Assembly: GCA_032718865.1 (NCBI GenBank)
Contig: JALUTQ010000033.1
Coordinates: 930,001-994,000 of the forward strand
From: Tilletia caries
Lineage: Eukaryota > Basidiomycota > Exobasidiomycetes > Tilletiales > Tilletiaceae
Reading direction: 5' to 3'
Length of the DNA stretch: 64,000 bases
Part shown: one piece after another, positions 42,355-52,618 of the stretch
Layout of the letters: each line of letters begins with the position of its first letter
How positions within the stretch are numbered: the first letter of the stretch is position 1
Position numbers and translations under genes: made by a program
Notes under the pieces: model-generated
Databases searched by the model: none
What the model saw: only the letters and a program-made list of their open reading frames with translations
Told to the model about the DNA's origin: nothing

Positions 42355-44150
42355 GCCATCTTTACTGGCCGCCACAACGTCTTTCTCGGCCACCTCCTCC
42401 TCTGCGACCTCCTCGACCAACCCCCGCCACTGCGTCCCCTTCGATCCCACCCTTCAGGCAGCCCGCAGCATCTCCGCCCTTCTCACAGCCCTCCCCGCCA
42501 ACCCCTTCTCCCTCGCCCTGCTCTTCTTCTCCGGCGCAGTTACGTCTCATATTCGCCAGCATCGCCACGACAGTGTGAGTACAATCTGGCTTATCAACGT
42601 CTTCATCGATCACATCTTTTCCTTTTGATACGCTGCAGTCATACGAGCGTCATTCTTGCGGCCAGAGCTGCGTCCTATTTCTTGAGGATGTTGAAGAGCA
42701 GTGAGTACATCCCGTCACCACGCTTGTATGCCCATAGTTTATCTGAAGATGATGCAAGCTCGCCAGTTCGTTCTGTTCGTTCCGCCAGTCTAGTTGGTCG
42801 TCGTGTTCTTTTGACTCAAGAGAATGTGAGTAGCTTGAACAATAGCTACACAGATCTGTCCCATAGTCTGATCCCGATCATAGTATTGCACCCTCCAATC
42901 CCTACGCCAAAATTTCAACACTCTCCAGAATCGATCCGCCGGACGATTCTTTCCCCTGTCTCTCTACTCCGCCCCTCCCTTCCATACGCATATACGCGGT
43001 ACACCCACGCACTCCGCCATCTCAGCCCGCTCCCCATAGTCACCTACCATCCGCATTCGACCGGTTCGACAGGAGTGCGAGACGGAATCGATCGCAGTAG
43101 TTCGCTCAGCTCAGGTGATCTGAATTTATTCTGATGAGCTCATAGGCAAACTACTAACAGACGTTAAGACACACGGCTGAGAACACAGACACTCAGCGGT
43201 CGGCGTCATGTTCAAACCTTCGAAGCAAAAGTACGTAGCTCGAGGCTCTGAGATTCAGACTCTGTACTGTGCTGACCCATACCTTTCCTTGTATCTCTTC
43301 GATTGTCATGTTCAGAAAGGTGGCGCGAGTGCGTGGTTCGAAGTCCAGTTCATAGTCCGACACCATCACTCCCACTCGCATTCGGTCCCTCTTTCTCTCG
43401 GCACACCTGGTACAACGCACTCGCATACAGCAGCAACACCACAGTCACCGTCACCACCACGCAACACGCTCACATATGCACTCCCTTAGCCACCATACCC
43501 ATTCTCATCAACACGTCCACAGCCCCCGCACATCAGCATCGCTTTCCCCTCCCAAAACACGAGCATACGCACAAACGAGCACACTACGCCACCTACTCCT
43601 TGCCTCCGCTTCTGCCTTCAACTCCTTCCCAGTCACCTCCGCCGCAGCTCCTCTTCGGCCTCGTACACCTCAACTTCCGCGTATCCTTGTGAGTCTTTGA
43701 TCAGGCCAGAGACTCCCTCTCCGAGCCCGAGGGGACCGCATAGGTGAGTCTATCTCGCTCTCTCCCCCCTTATCTTTCTTAAGTATTGCAGATTACGGCC
43801 CTCACGAATGTCTCTCTCTGACTGCTACAGCGCCCACCGCACCTCGACCCTCCTCCACTTCACCCAAGCCGTCTACCTCCTTTTCTCCGCCATCTACGTC
43901 TGCAAAGATTCCGTAGAACACGCCCTCCTCCACCACTCCGGCTCCGTCTCCATCCCGACCCAGAACGACAGTCTCTCCACCGCTCCTCCTCTTATCCACA
44001 CCGGCGAACATCACGAGGCCGTGGTCGGGATTGATGGGGAACATGTGCGTGACGAGAGCATGAGCGGAATCAGGTGTCTATCGGCTGCGCTACCTCCACG
44101 CGCATGTGCGCCAACTTGCGACTCTGTAGCACGCCCGTCTCACGGCCGGT
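42355..44150 (+). pseudogene. Scrambled, frameshifted copy of the CDF transporter-like gene
   Basis: Three blocks match the gene at 61531-63921. Block 42355-42575 matches the start of its last exon (FDPTLQAARSISALLTAL, NPFSLALLFFSGAV). Block 43560-43760 matches the end of exon 1 and its donor. Block 43820-44150 matches intron 1's acceptor and exon 2 ([20 protein letters not shown], then [14 protein letters not shown]). The last-exon block lies upstream of the exon 1 and 2 blocks, so the order is rearranged. Exon 2 ends in frameshifts where the intact gene continues [11 protein letters not shown]. Intron sequence is retained, so this arose by DNA duplication, not retroposition. The His-rich tail is absent. 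Confidence 0.8.
42888..43160 (+). repeat. Diverged direct repeat D, copy 1
   Basis: It aligns with 44168-44418. Shared landmarks are CCAATCCCTACGCC, ATTTCAA, CGCTCAGCTCAGGTGAT and TTCTGATGAGC. Identity is roughly 65-70 percent by eye. It lies inside the rearranged pseudogene region. Confidence 0.6.
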
Positions 44151-44167
44151 AGTCTCGTAGTATTTCT

Positions 44168-44418
44168 CCTTCCAATCCCTACGCCGATATTTCAAGACCG
44201 TCCAGGATCGTTACGCCGAACGATGCCTTCTCCTGGTCGTCTACTCCGCCCTCCTCTTCGACACACACCCGCAGTCCACCGTATCAGCGAACTCACCATT
44301 CCCACTCGCGTATTCAACCGGCTCGAGAGTTCGGTGCTGCATTGGTCGTCGGTTTTGCTCAGCTCAGGTGATGAAACAATTTCTGATGAGCGCCATGGGC
44401 AAACCGAATCATAATCGG
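44168..44418 (+). repeat. Diverged direct repeat D, copy 2
   Basis: Second copy of the unit at 42888-43160. One frame reads RYFKTVQDRYAERCLLLVVY, which looks like former coding sequence of an unidentified protein. Copy 1 no longer preserves that reading. Confidence 0.6.
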
Positions 44419-45550
44419 ATCGAAGATGACAAGGGCTTCGGTTCACTATGTAGTGAGTGTTTGCCGTTGCTTCATCTCGCTGCCTTTAGTCTTCGCGGGT
44501 CTGATTCTTTCTTCACGCCGCACCCGGTCTCATACATGAACACTGTCCGGGAGGCCGTTCAATCAGGCTTCGGGATCGAGCAAAGTCGACTCACAAGCAT
44601 GCTTCAAGAAACGTTGTAACGCCGCAGGTATGTAATACGACGCTCGTCCGTTTGAGGTACGTTCTGCGTAGATGTCTGAACGCGCCGCGAGATATAGTCA
44701 TCGATTTTTGTAATTGACCCCATTTCGTATTTTTGCGTCCTTAGCTCTAACGATGTTCACAACTATTCTCGATCTGCCAGAATTGGACCCATTCCTGCGA
44801 GCGAAGCACATCAGCCATCACATTCCACCCGCTCCCGCCACTTTCTTCCCATCTATCCCAGCATCTTTGTCTCGTCCTCTCTTTTTCCTTGCTTCTGCCG
44901 TCAATATGATCTCAGAACAGCTTTCAGAATGTTGGACACCAGAACGAGTATTGGAAGTGCAGCTGCGATCCCAATTCTCAGACCATGGTGTGTCACTCCT
45001 GATGCTTCGGAGAGAGGGAGGAAGCGAAAGGGCGAGAAATGACGAGGCAGTGATTGACGATTGACGGTGGCGAAGCTGCAGTCATGTTGAAGGAACCAGC
45101 GAGTCAGAAAAAGTTCAGAGCGACATCAATAGAATCGTGTACCGGGAACGAAAAGTTGGTCTTTATATTCAGGCTTGAGAATGGAGACAAGATACAAGAA
45201 CGGGATACCAAAGAGAGATGCGAACGAGAGGTGGGGAACGAAAAGGAAAGCGGGTCGGGGCTCGGATCTGCACAAGTGCGTGACGCGGAGCATCAAAAGA
45301 ATGGAACAGCGAACGACGTTGTCGTCGATGGAGAGAAAGTCTGAGAAGAGCCCGTTGCGAAATCGTGACAAAGAGAGATCCAGAGAAGACCGATGGTCCA
45401 GAGCCGCGTGACAGTGTGTGGAAGAGACCCCTGAGAAAATCCAAAAGCCCAAGATGGAATCGAATTGAAGCGGTGGTGGTGGTGGAAAGATGGAAGCGGC
45501 CCTGCTACCCTGGTGATCGTGGCTGATCGATGGACCATCGCCTCAAGCTC
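44419..45550. other. Gene-poor stretch
   Basis: About 1.1 kb with only short frames. A 100-codon frame near 44754-45064 (LDLPELDPFLRAKHISHH) has no further support. I see no repeat. Confidence 0.4.
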
Positions 45551-46988
45551 TTAGGCATAAGTGCTGCAAGGATATCCCTGGGTAGGGGTGATCCATTCGG
45601 CCGTGCCGGAGATGCCCTGGGCGTTGCTGAACGACATCGTTGAGGATGTGAGGGAAGAGAATGCTGAAGAACGGAGATGGGAGGGTCAGCACATGGAGTC
45701 GCTGATGGAAGAACACTACGGGACTCAGACTTACTCTGCAAGCTTCCTTGCACCTTGAAGGTATCGGCGAAGCTGGAAGAGGGCGAGAGCAAAGTGTTAG
45801 TCTCAGTTGACTTGACCACGTTTCATGTCTGGAGCTAGGACTCACGTCTCATTGAAAAAGTAGAGCGTCTGAGTGCACGTGTTCGGGTCATTGGTTCGGA
45901 CCATGGGCTGCTGCATAACCGACTGCATGAACGGCACGGTGAGAGCCGTCGAAGTTGAGCGTGAGAAAGTCGAGACAAATACGGGAGTCGTCAAGCCAGG
46001 GAGGCCGAGGAGGCCGCCGGGAATGCCGAAGTCAACATTGAAGCTCAGTGTCGAGGAGCCGATGGCCTTGTATGCCTGTGAATGCGTGGTGACAGAGCCG
46101 TCACACGGTCAGTCTCCATTGACAGCTCCGCGATCTACTTGTCGTTGTTTTCTGCTAGACTTACAGCATGAGCAGGATCGAAGAGGCCCGGGAGAGACGC
46201 GGCCGACTGGACGAGGTTGCCAACCAATGTGGGAATGAGCTGGTCGAGGTAGCCCTTGTAGTTCTGTGAAGAATGTGATTCGTTAGAAGACCATGTTCAA
46301 TGGACAGTGCCGAGCGACGTTGAACGTACGTAGAGGTAGGGCGTCGAGCCATCAGTGTTGCCATCGACCCATGGGATGTAGACCTCGATAGCGCTAAGCT
46401 CCTGAACAGTGAGCAAGTTCAGCTGGCGGATGTCATGAAAGTAGCCACCAACACTGCCGCAAAGTGAGGATTGGTGCCAGCGTCAGCAATGCCAGCAAGA
46501 CGATATGGTTGCAGCACCCTCGGATTCTTCAAAGATGGAACTCACATGAGCATGAGGTGCTGGCCTGTAGTGATGGAGAAGCCGCCGGGCAGGCCGGTGG
46601 GACGGATAAGAGACTTGCCGCCGGCCATCGACGCAGCCTGGGCAACCGTGATGGGCACCAGCCACGCTGTGACATTGTATGAGGCTGTCTGATCTGCGAG
46701 TGTAGTAAAGAGGCAGTTAGATCATCAGTAACCGACGTGGCCCGCATGGAAAGAAAGACTGGACTTACTGTTCGGGTACATGTACGAGACTGGAGTGTCG
46801 GCCCAGGAGATGGTAGTACAGGATGATTTGTCAGTCTGTCAATCATGGAGCTAGCTGCCGAAGGACTGGTACTCACCCGTGTTGGGGGCCTGACGAGAAA
46901 CCAGGTGATTGTGCTGCGAGCCAAGTGGAATGGCGCTGGTTGCCAGAAGGCTGAGTAGAAGAAGGGCTGTGGGCAAGAAGAAGTTCAT
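45551..46988 (-). CDS. Secreted protein of unrecognised family
   Basis: Eight exons (46988-46877, 46789-46769, 46693-46546, 46453-46330, 46263-46165, 46075-45846, 45772-45735, 45663-45551) join to 294 residues with no frame conflict. A signal peptide (MNFFLPTALLLLSLLATSAI) is followed by an Arg-type processing site (LVSRQAPNT). The mature part contains SYNVTAWLVPITVAQAASM, FSITTGQHLMLIVGGYFHDI, IEVYIPWVDGNTDGSTPYLY, LSFNVDFGIPGGLLGLPGL and a C-terminal GTAEWITPTQGYPCSTYA. Predicted N-glycosylation sites (NVT, NET) fit an extracellular protein. One exon is only 21 nt and one 38 nt. I do not recognise the domain. It is a neighbour of a second secreted-protein gene (cutinase) on the same strand. 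Confidence 0.72.
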
Positions 46989-48156
46989 GGTGACGTGGTG
47001 ACGGGGAGAAACCAAAATGACCAAAGGCGAACAGTCAAGAAAGGTGAAGGTTGTGAAGCAAAGTCGTGAAAGGTGTTCTGGGAAAGGAAGGGGAGAAGAA
47101 AGCAACGAGCTGTCGAGAATGAAATGGGAGTGGAACAGGTGAGGAAGGAAGGAGAGGGGAAGGAAGGGCAGAAAGAACAGAAGAGGGAAGGGATCAGCGT
47201 CAGCAGCCCACATATATGCATTTCCAGTCTTCTCTGGGCTCTGGGATCAGTGATGGAACTCAAGCTTTACCGCGCAGATCGACGCAAAGACTGGGTGCGA
47301 AGAAGACAGCATGACCCTGCATGGTAATGCCAGCATTTACCAGAGCGCCCAGAGGTTGGTGCCTATGTTCCCAATATGTCCCCAGTGGAAGCTGGTGCCT
47401 GGCTTGGGTGCTCCACAGCGCATCAGCTCTTTGAGTGGCCTGGTGCTGCGACCCCTGACCTTTTTCTTCTGTTGATTTCTCAACGCCAGGAGTTGAGGCG
47501 CAATATTCTCGCATGCATACTGTTTGCTTGCGGCCCTGCTCGCCCTGCTCCCCGGATACGATCCTTGCTTGCGTGTTGTTGGTCGTGGGCGGCGCGGTGT
47601 CACGGCATAGCAGTTGGGAATCGCCAAGAAATGAGCGGAAGAGTGGTGGAGCTGGTGAAGATGGGGGGGGGATCGCCGGGTCTCAATAAGGAAGCGCTTC
47701 TGTGTGCATGATCGAAGGCAGACTGTTGAGAAACTGTAGGTGCTGGGGCAAAGTCATCGGTTCAAGGGGAGAAAGGTAGATAGGTAATCTGAGCCCAGTC
47801 AGTGCTAGTCATGTCCACGACAGCATCGAAGCAGTTCCTCTCACCTGTGGCAAAGTGAGAGCTGTGTCATCATCCAGCGCACATCGAAAGGTACAAAGCA
47901 AGCCTGACAGCCCGAGAAGCAGGAGATTTGAGCATGTCCGAGGAGTATGAGCAAGGATGCGATCACAAGCAGAAGACGAAGATCCAAAATACAAGCGGGC
48001 GTGGAAATTAAAGGAGGAAGCTATAAGCATCCTCATCAGAGGCGAAGGTATCCGCTAAGCTCTGGGTTTGCGTACACTGAGCGCGATCAATGAGTGTGGT
48101 GTCGAATATATCGAGGCGAAGTTGTGAACCTTTGAGAGCGTGAACCGGCAGCAGTG
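46989..48156. other. Intergenic region between two secreted-protein genes
   Basis: About 1.2 kb of promoter and 3' sequence between two leftward genes. Only short frames are present and I see no repeat or RNA gene. Confidence 0.45.
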
Positions 48157-49283
48157 TTATTTCACTGTCCTCCGTTGTTGCCTCCAAGTTTCTGGATCAA
48201 GAATTGAGCGCCCATTCTGCACTTGAGGCGACGGTCCGTATGTGAGGTGCGGTCCGATGTTTGCGCCAGGTTGCTGGCATATCATGTCTCCGAGCACGCA
48301 GATGTCGAGAACCTTGCCGGTCTGAGCCCATGGCATCATCTTCATGCCCGGGAAGACCGCTCTCCCAATCCCGCTGGCTCCGTCCGTCGTCTTCATCCCG
48401 CGATCATCCACATTGCCAGGCAGTCCGGGAATGTGGTAAGGGTCACCGATGAGGAGGATGGCCTTGATGAGGTTGAAGAGCTGATCGTTGGGATTAATGT
48501 CCGCGACGGCCTGCCACGTCACCATCGCGCCCTGGGAGTATCCGAGAAGGGCGTATTTCTGCTGCGGGCACGATGATATGCCTTGCTGGAGGTAGTTTTT
48601 CACCATCTCGCACCGATGGGTGGGCTGCCGGCGAAGTCCGGCGTGGCAGGATATACGCTGGCGACGGTGGCTCCGTTCGGGACGCTGCTGAGCGTCCTTT
48701 GGATCATACCTCTGAATCCGGCAGAGGGGCCTTGGAGCTCCGTCGTCCCGCGGGATTCGATGATGACATAGTCGTGGCAGCCACCCACGCCGCCGAGGCC
48801 ACCTCCTAAGCCGCCGAGGCCACCCAAGCCGCCCAGGCCACCCATACCGCCTAGGCCACCGAGACCACCTCCCGCTCCAGGAAGACCACCTCCGGTCACA
48901 CCACCCCCGGTCGAACCACCTCCGGTCGAGCCAGCTTGGGTCGAACCACTACCGGCGGAACCGCTTCCCGCGCCGCTTCCGGCAGAGTTGCTCCCAGATG
49001 AGGCACCCCCAGTCGTGCCCCCAAGACCACCGCCACCTATTCCCCCTGTCATGCCACCGGATCCACCTCCAGCTCCTGGCATACCACCCATACCTCCTAG
49101 CATACCACCCAAACCGCCTGGCATACCACCCATACCACCCAAACCACCTGGCATACCACCCATACCACCCATACCACCCATCATTCCTAGCATACCCAAG
49201 CGTTTCTTGATCGACGCAGCCTCTGCGATGTTGATAAGAGCAAGCACGAGGACAAAGAGGAGCGTCGATGTGGCGAGCATCAT
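48157..49283 (-). CDS. Cutinase-like esterase (CE5) with glycine-rich N-terminal region; frameshifted
   Basis: The start at 49283 gives a signal peptide (MMLATSTLLFVLVLALINIAEA) and a Kex2-type KKR site. About 120 residues of Gly/Met- then Gly/Ser-rich repeats follow (MGGMGG, GGLGGMGG, GSAGSGSTQAGSTGG). Next comes a CE5 alpha/beta-hydrolase: CHDYVIIESRGTTELQGPSA, VASVYPATPDFAG, the nucleophile loop GYSQG, the Asp loop CVLGDMIC and the catalytic His in HLTYGP. All three catalytic residues are present. Between VYPATPDFAGSPPIG and EMVKNYLQQGISSCPQQ the frame slips by one base near 48605-48615, and the upstream frame hits TGA at once. Skipping this as a 71-nt intron (GTATAT to CTCCAG) would be in frame but deletes a conserved CE5 stretch. 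So this is either a recent pseudogene or a sequence error. Known role: hydrolysis of cutin or other extracellular esters. Confidence 0.78.
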
Positions 49284-51283
49284 GGTGTTGGAGCGTGTGA
49301 TGACTTGATGTTTGTGAGGCGAGGATGCGAGAGGTGAGGTGAGGTGAGGATTTGATGGGGAGAGGAGTGAGAGCGAGTAAGGAGAGCTTGGAAGCAGCTC
49401 CAGTTCGCAGATCAAGCCTGGGTTTATAGCCCTGGCGAAAGAATCGGCTCTCCTTCGCCTGCAGCTTCGACAGTGTGTGGCAACGGAAGTCATGATGCAG
49501 TCAGAAGGAAAAGAATTGATCTACAGCTCGTCGTGAATGAAGTCAGCGACAATGCGGCCCAGCAGTGTGAAGAGCAACGAGTGATCGGCAACAGGACGGG
49601 ACAGAACGTAGGACGGCTTGGTGAAGGGTTTCCACAAAATCCTGTTTAACGTCGACAGGCCAAGGAGCTGTTGAGATCAGATCGTGGAGCGACACTAGGT
49701 AAGCGGTTGCCGCTTCTTTCTAGGCGAAGTCGACCACGGTTCCAGTGTATGCGAATCGCGATGAGCTGGCAGGACCGTGTGTTGATGTAAGCTTCATCTC
49801 GCATTTGTCGTCAAATGAGACCGATCGCTGTCTCATCCCAACCGAGATACGATCGTAACGCTCCGCACGCTCGCCAGATTCCACTGAAATTCCGATCTCC
49901 AGATGCCAAAAAACGAGGACTTACATTGCTGACTAGACCTGTGACCACGCGTTGCCTCCGTCTTGTCGTCCTGATCATTGTTTTCCATGCAAAAGTGGAG
50001 GATTCGCTTGCGCTGCCCCACGGGTGAGGGTCACTGAGTATGTGGAGATAAACGTGGTTAGTACGCCTTGCGACATAAAACCCATTGATGTCTCGCTTCG
50101 GAGTCTGGAGACTCGTCCGCTGGACGACTGCACGTAGCAGAGGGATACCGAATTCCCATTTTGAACATGCGGAAGCGCGGACACGACGAGCAGTATCATG
50201 AAAGGGTGGTCGATGTCTGTGGATCCAAGTGGAGAGTATTATCTGGTCAGTGCTGAGATCGATAACGCTTGATGATGGATAAGGACACTCACTCGTCGGA
50301 CGAGGGCGAACGTGCGCAAAGCAGGCAGGCCCTGGGTCCTGTGGGACGACGAAGTTGAAAGAGAGCAACGTTAGTATGGTCGTCACTACTGCTGCACCTC
50401 CATTGGGCTCACCCGTGATGGTGACCGACGAAGGTTGGGGTGCCACCCCATGATGGCGTGTGTGTGAAGAGCCCGAGTTGAGGATCGGCATTCACTGAAG
50501 GGGAAAGTGCGACAGGGGAGCAAGGGGTATGAGCGCGTCAGTAACGGCAGACAGGAAGGTCATGGACAACTTACTGTCTGTCACAAGTGTGCGTACATGG
50601 GTAGATGAGGCGGGAGGGCAGTATGATAGTCGGGAACGGCCTGGAACAGCAAAAAGAAAAGAATGAGCAGAAGAGTGGTGGAGGTGGTCAAGAGCCGTAT
50701 CATCATCTAGAAGCTGCGCACCGGCAGTCTCCTGTCGTCTCGGTCTGTTCGTATTCCACAGCAAGGGAATGAAAGCGAGTAAGACCCACCACAGGTGATA
50801 TGGCGCAGGCCGTGCTATTGTGCGCTTATGCGTATAGTCGAAGACCGGCGGTAGAAGACGCAGAGAGTGTGAGAGTGTCGATATGGGGAAAACCTGATGG
50901 TGGGGGAAAAAACGACCATGCGAATGTAAAAAGGGTGCGGAGGGTGGAAAAAGGAAATGAAAGAGTAGGATCAGATACACAAGGAGCGTTCGCGCACGCT
51001 TGAAGTGAGTCGAGAGTGTGACTGGGTGAAGAGGGCGAGGTGAATGTCGAGTTGCATTGTATCTTCCGGATGGGAACTGGGAAGAGGTGCAAAAGTCGAC
51101 GGTTGTCGCTCCAGGTCCGCTGTCCGTCTCTGGCAATAAGGGCGGAACGAAGGAAGCAGCAGACATTGTGTGTGATATGGCAGGTCTTCTGGCTGGGCCA
51201 GCGGTGGTGCGAAGCTGCAGAGTAGGGGTGGGTGCGTTTGAGGTGCTACGCGCACGGGCCAAACGTGGACTGGACAGACTGAT
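49284..51283. other. Long stretch without a confident gene
   Basis: About 2 kb. Several minus-strand segments bounded by good splice signals occur between about 51262 and 50290 (for example VNADPQLGLFTHTPSWGGTP between an acceptor near 50492 and a donor near 50415). A multi-exon minus-strand gene is possible, but no start codon, domain or continuous frame could be established. Confidence 0.35.
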
Positions 51284-51294
51284 CCCGATGTGAG

Positions 51295-51769
51295 GGGAGT
51301 GCGAAAAACTGCCCCCCGCCCGATCTGCCTTAGGCAGGTCTGAAAAGGCAGATCGGCCAAAAATTCGGAGAAAATCCGAAATCTGCCCCCCAAACCCAAT
51401 ATCTGCCTCTCGGATCCCTAATAGGGGTCTGGCCCAGACTTATGAGACCCACTTTCTGAAACACAGGGTCTTGAGGAGATGGTCCGAGCGCCTGAGGCAG
51501 CCACAGGAAAAAAACGGCAGCTTTTTCAAACTTTTTGGGGCAGTTTCCATAGGCAGTTTTTGGCTAAACCAGTCCAGAATCCGATTTCTGCCTCCTGCTG
51601 CCCCGGGGCAGCTCATGATTTTGGGGGTAGATCTAGGGAACCACTGGCTGCGAACCGGGATCTGCCCCTGAGGCAGAAGAGGCAACTAGGCAGGTTTGGA
51701 TTTCTGTGTGGAGTGTTGGAAAACTTGCCCCAGGGGCAGGTGTGGCAGGTGTGGCAGTTTTTGCCAATG
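51295..51769. mobile_element. Short non-autonomous element M1 (475 bp) with 11-bp target duplication
   Basis: The 11-bp CCCGATGTGAG occurs at 51284-51294 and again at 51770-51780, exactly bracketing a compositionally distinct block. The ends share an imperfect inverted GC(G)AAAAACTGCC. The interior is dense in CTGCC/GGCAG (about 20 occurrences) and includes a perfect stem, CCGATCTGCC against GGCAGATCGG. There is no open frame of interest. The long target duplication suggests a Mutator-like mobiliser (known families with 8-11 bp duplications); the assignment is inference. Confidence 0.72.
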
Positions 51770-51816
51770 CCCGATGTGAGACTACTGAGACCAAGACGCC
51801 ACAACCGGAGAGACAG

Positions 51817-52417
51817 GAGGTTTATCACAGGATGGTACGGTATTTTGCTTTTTATCCCAGGATGGTACGGAAAGCAAAAATATCACAGGATGGTACACTG
51901 GCAAAATTGATTCTCCCAATCTCCTCACTCCCGTCCACGTCCTCACTCCTCAACGTCAAGGATGATACTTAGTCTCTCAAGATTGTGTAGCATTGGCATC
52001 TCCGCAGGCTTATGCCGGGCTGGGTGCCCACCGACGAGAGTTATACCTTGTCTAGGGCCGTCAGAGACGTTATAGGCCTTTATTTACGGAATTACACGTC
52101 TTACAGTCAGAGTGTTCAATGTCAATATGTACGGCACTCTCCAGTTTGCAATAGCAAGTCCTCAGGCCGAATCTACGTCTCTCAGAGGGCGCACGCCGCG
52201 CTCTATGAGAGCTGAACTGTCTCTAGAAGATTCCATTCTGAGCGGGGAGAGGGGAGGGAGTCAGTAATTTTTGCATACCTTGAGAGATTCTTTCGGCAGG
52301 CAGTGAGGATAGGCAAAAAAAATAATTTTTCACAGCGTACCATCCTGTGATAATTTTTGGAGGGCGTACCATCCTGGGATAAAAATCAAAATACCGTACC
52401 ATCCTGTGATAAACCTC
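51817..52417. mobile_element. MITE-like element M2 (601 bp), ~90-bp terminal inverted repeats, 10-bp target duplication
   Basis: Termini begin GAGGTTTATCACAGGATGG on both ends. The inverted repeats extend about 85-90 bp and contain three spaced copies of ATC(A/C)CAGGATGGTAC each. A 10-bp direct repeat GGAGAGACAG lies immediately outside (51807-51816 and 52418-52427). There is no transposase; the interior 400 bp has only short frames. Long terminal repeats plus a 10-bp duplication fit a non-autonomous Mutator-like element (known features; class inferred). It lies 26 bp from the right target copy of M1 and about 200 bp before the MSH5 coding sequence. Confidence 0.85.
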
Positions 52418-52618
52418 GGAGAGACAGCGAGTTTGCTGAGGTAAGCCAAGATCCCGTTCCGCCCATCCATCGCATCCACCACTCATTTTCCTTCTCACGG
52501 TCTTCCGGATCGATGTCCAAGGAGCGAGAACGCTTTCCGTGTCGCCAATCGGGATTACTTGCACTTTTCAGCTGAGATCGCCCCGTCATGGCCCGCAGAG
52601 CTGTCCGCTTTGTGAGTG

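Noticed and set aside
43330..43360. GGTTCGAAGTCC as a tRNA B box
   Set aside because: No A box or cloverleaf could be formed around it; I found no convincing tRNA in the window.
48600..48680. A 71-nt intron (GTATAT to CTCCAG) that would repair the cutinase frame
   Set aside because: It keeps frame, but it would delete VYPATPDFAG and MVKNYLQQ, which fit the conserved CE5 core in two adjacent frames; a frameshift explains the data better.
48780..49200. CRISPR-like or satellite array appearance of the repeated CCACCCATACCACC blocks
   Set aside because: The periodicity comes from codons for Gly/Met/Leu repeats in the secreted cutinase, with no constant repeat-spacer structure, and CRISPR arrays are not expected in a fungus.
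50492..51262. 256-codon minus-strand frame as a membrane protein
   Set aside because: The frame runs through several good splice signals, and composition is typical of chance translation of intron-like pyrimidine tracts; no domain or topology is consistent.
52569..52615. MSH5 start at the ATG encoding MARRAVRF near 52588
   Set aside because: Joined through the 47-nt intron this start is out of phase with the MutS reading frame.
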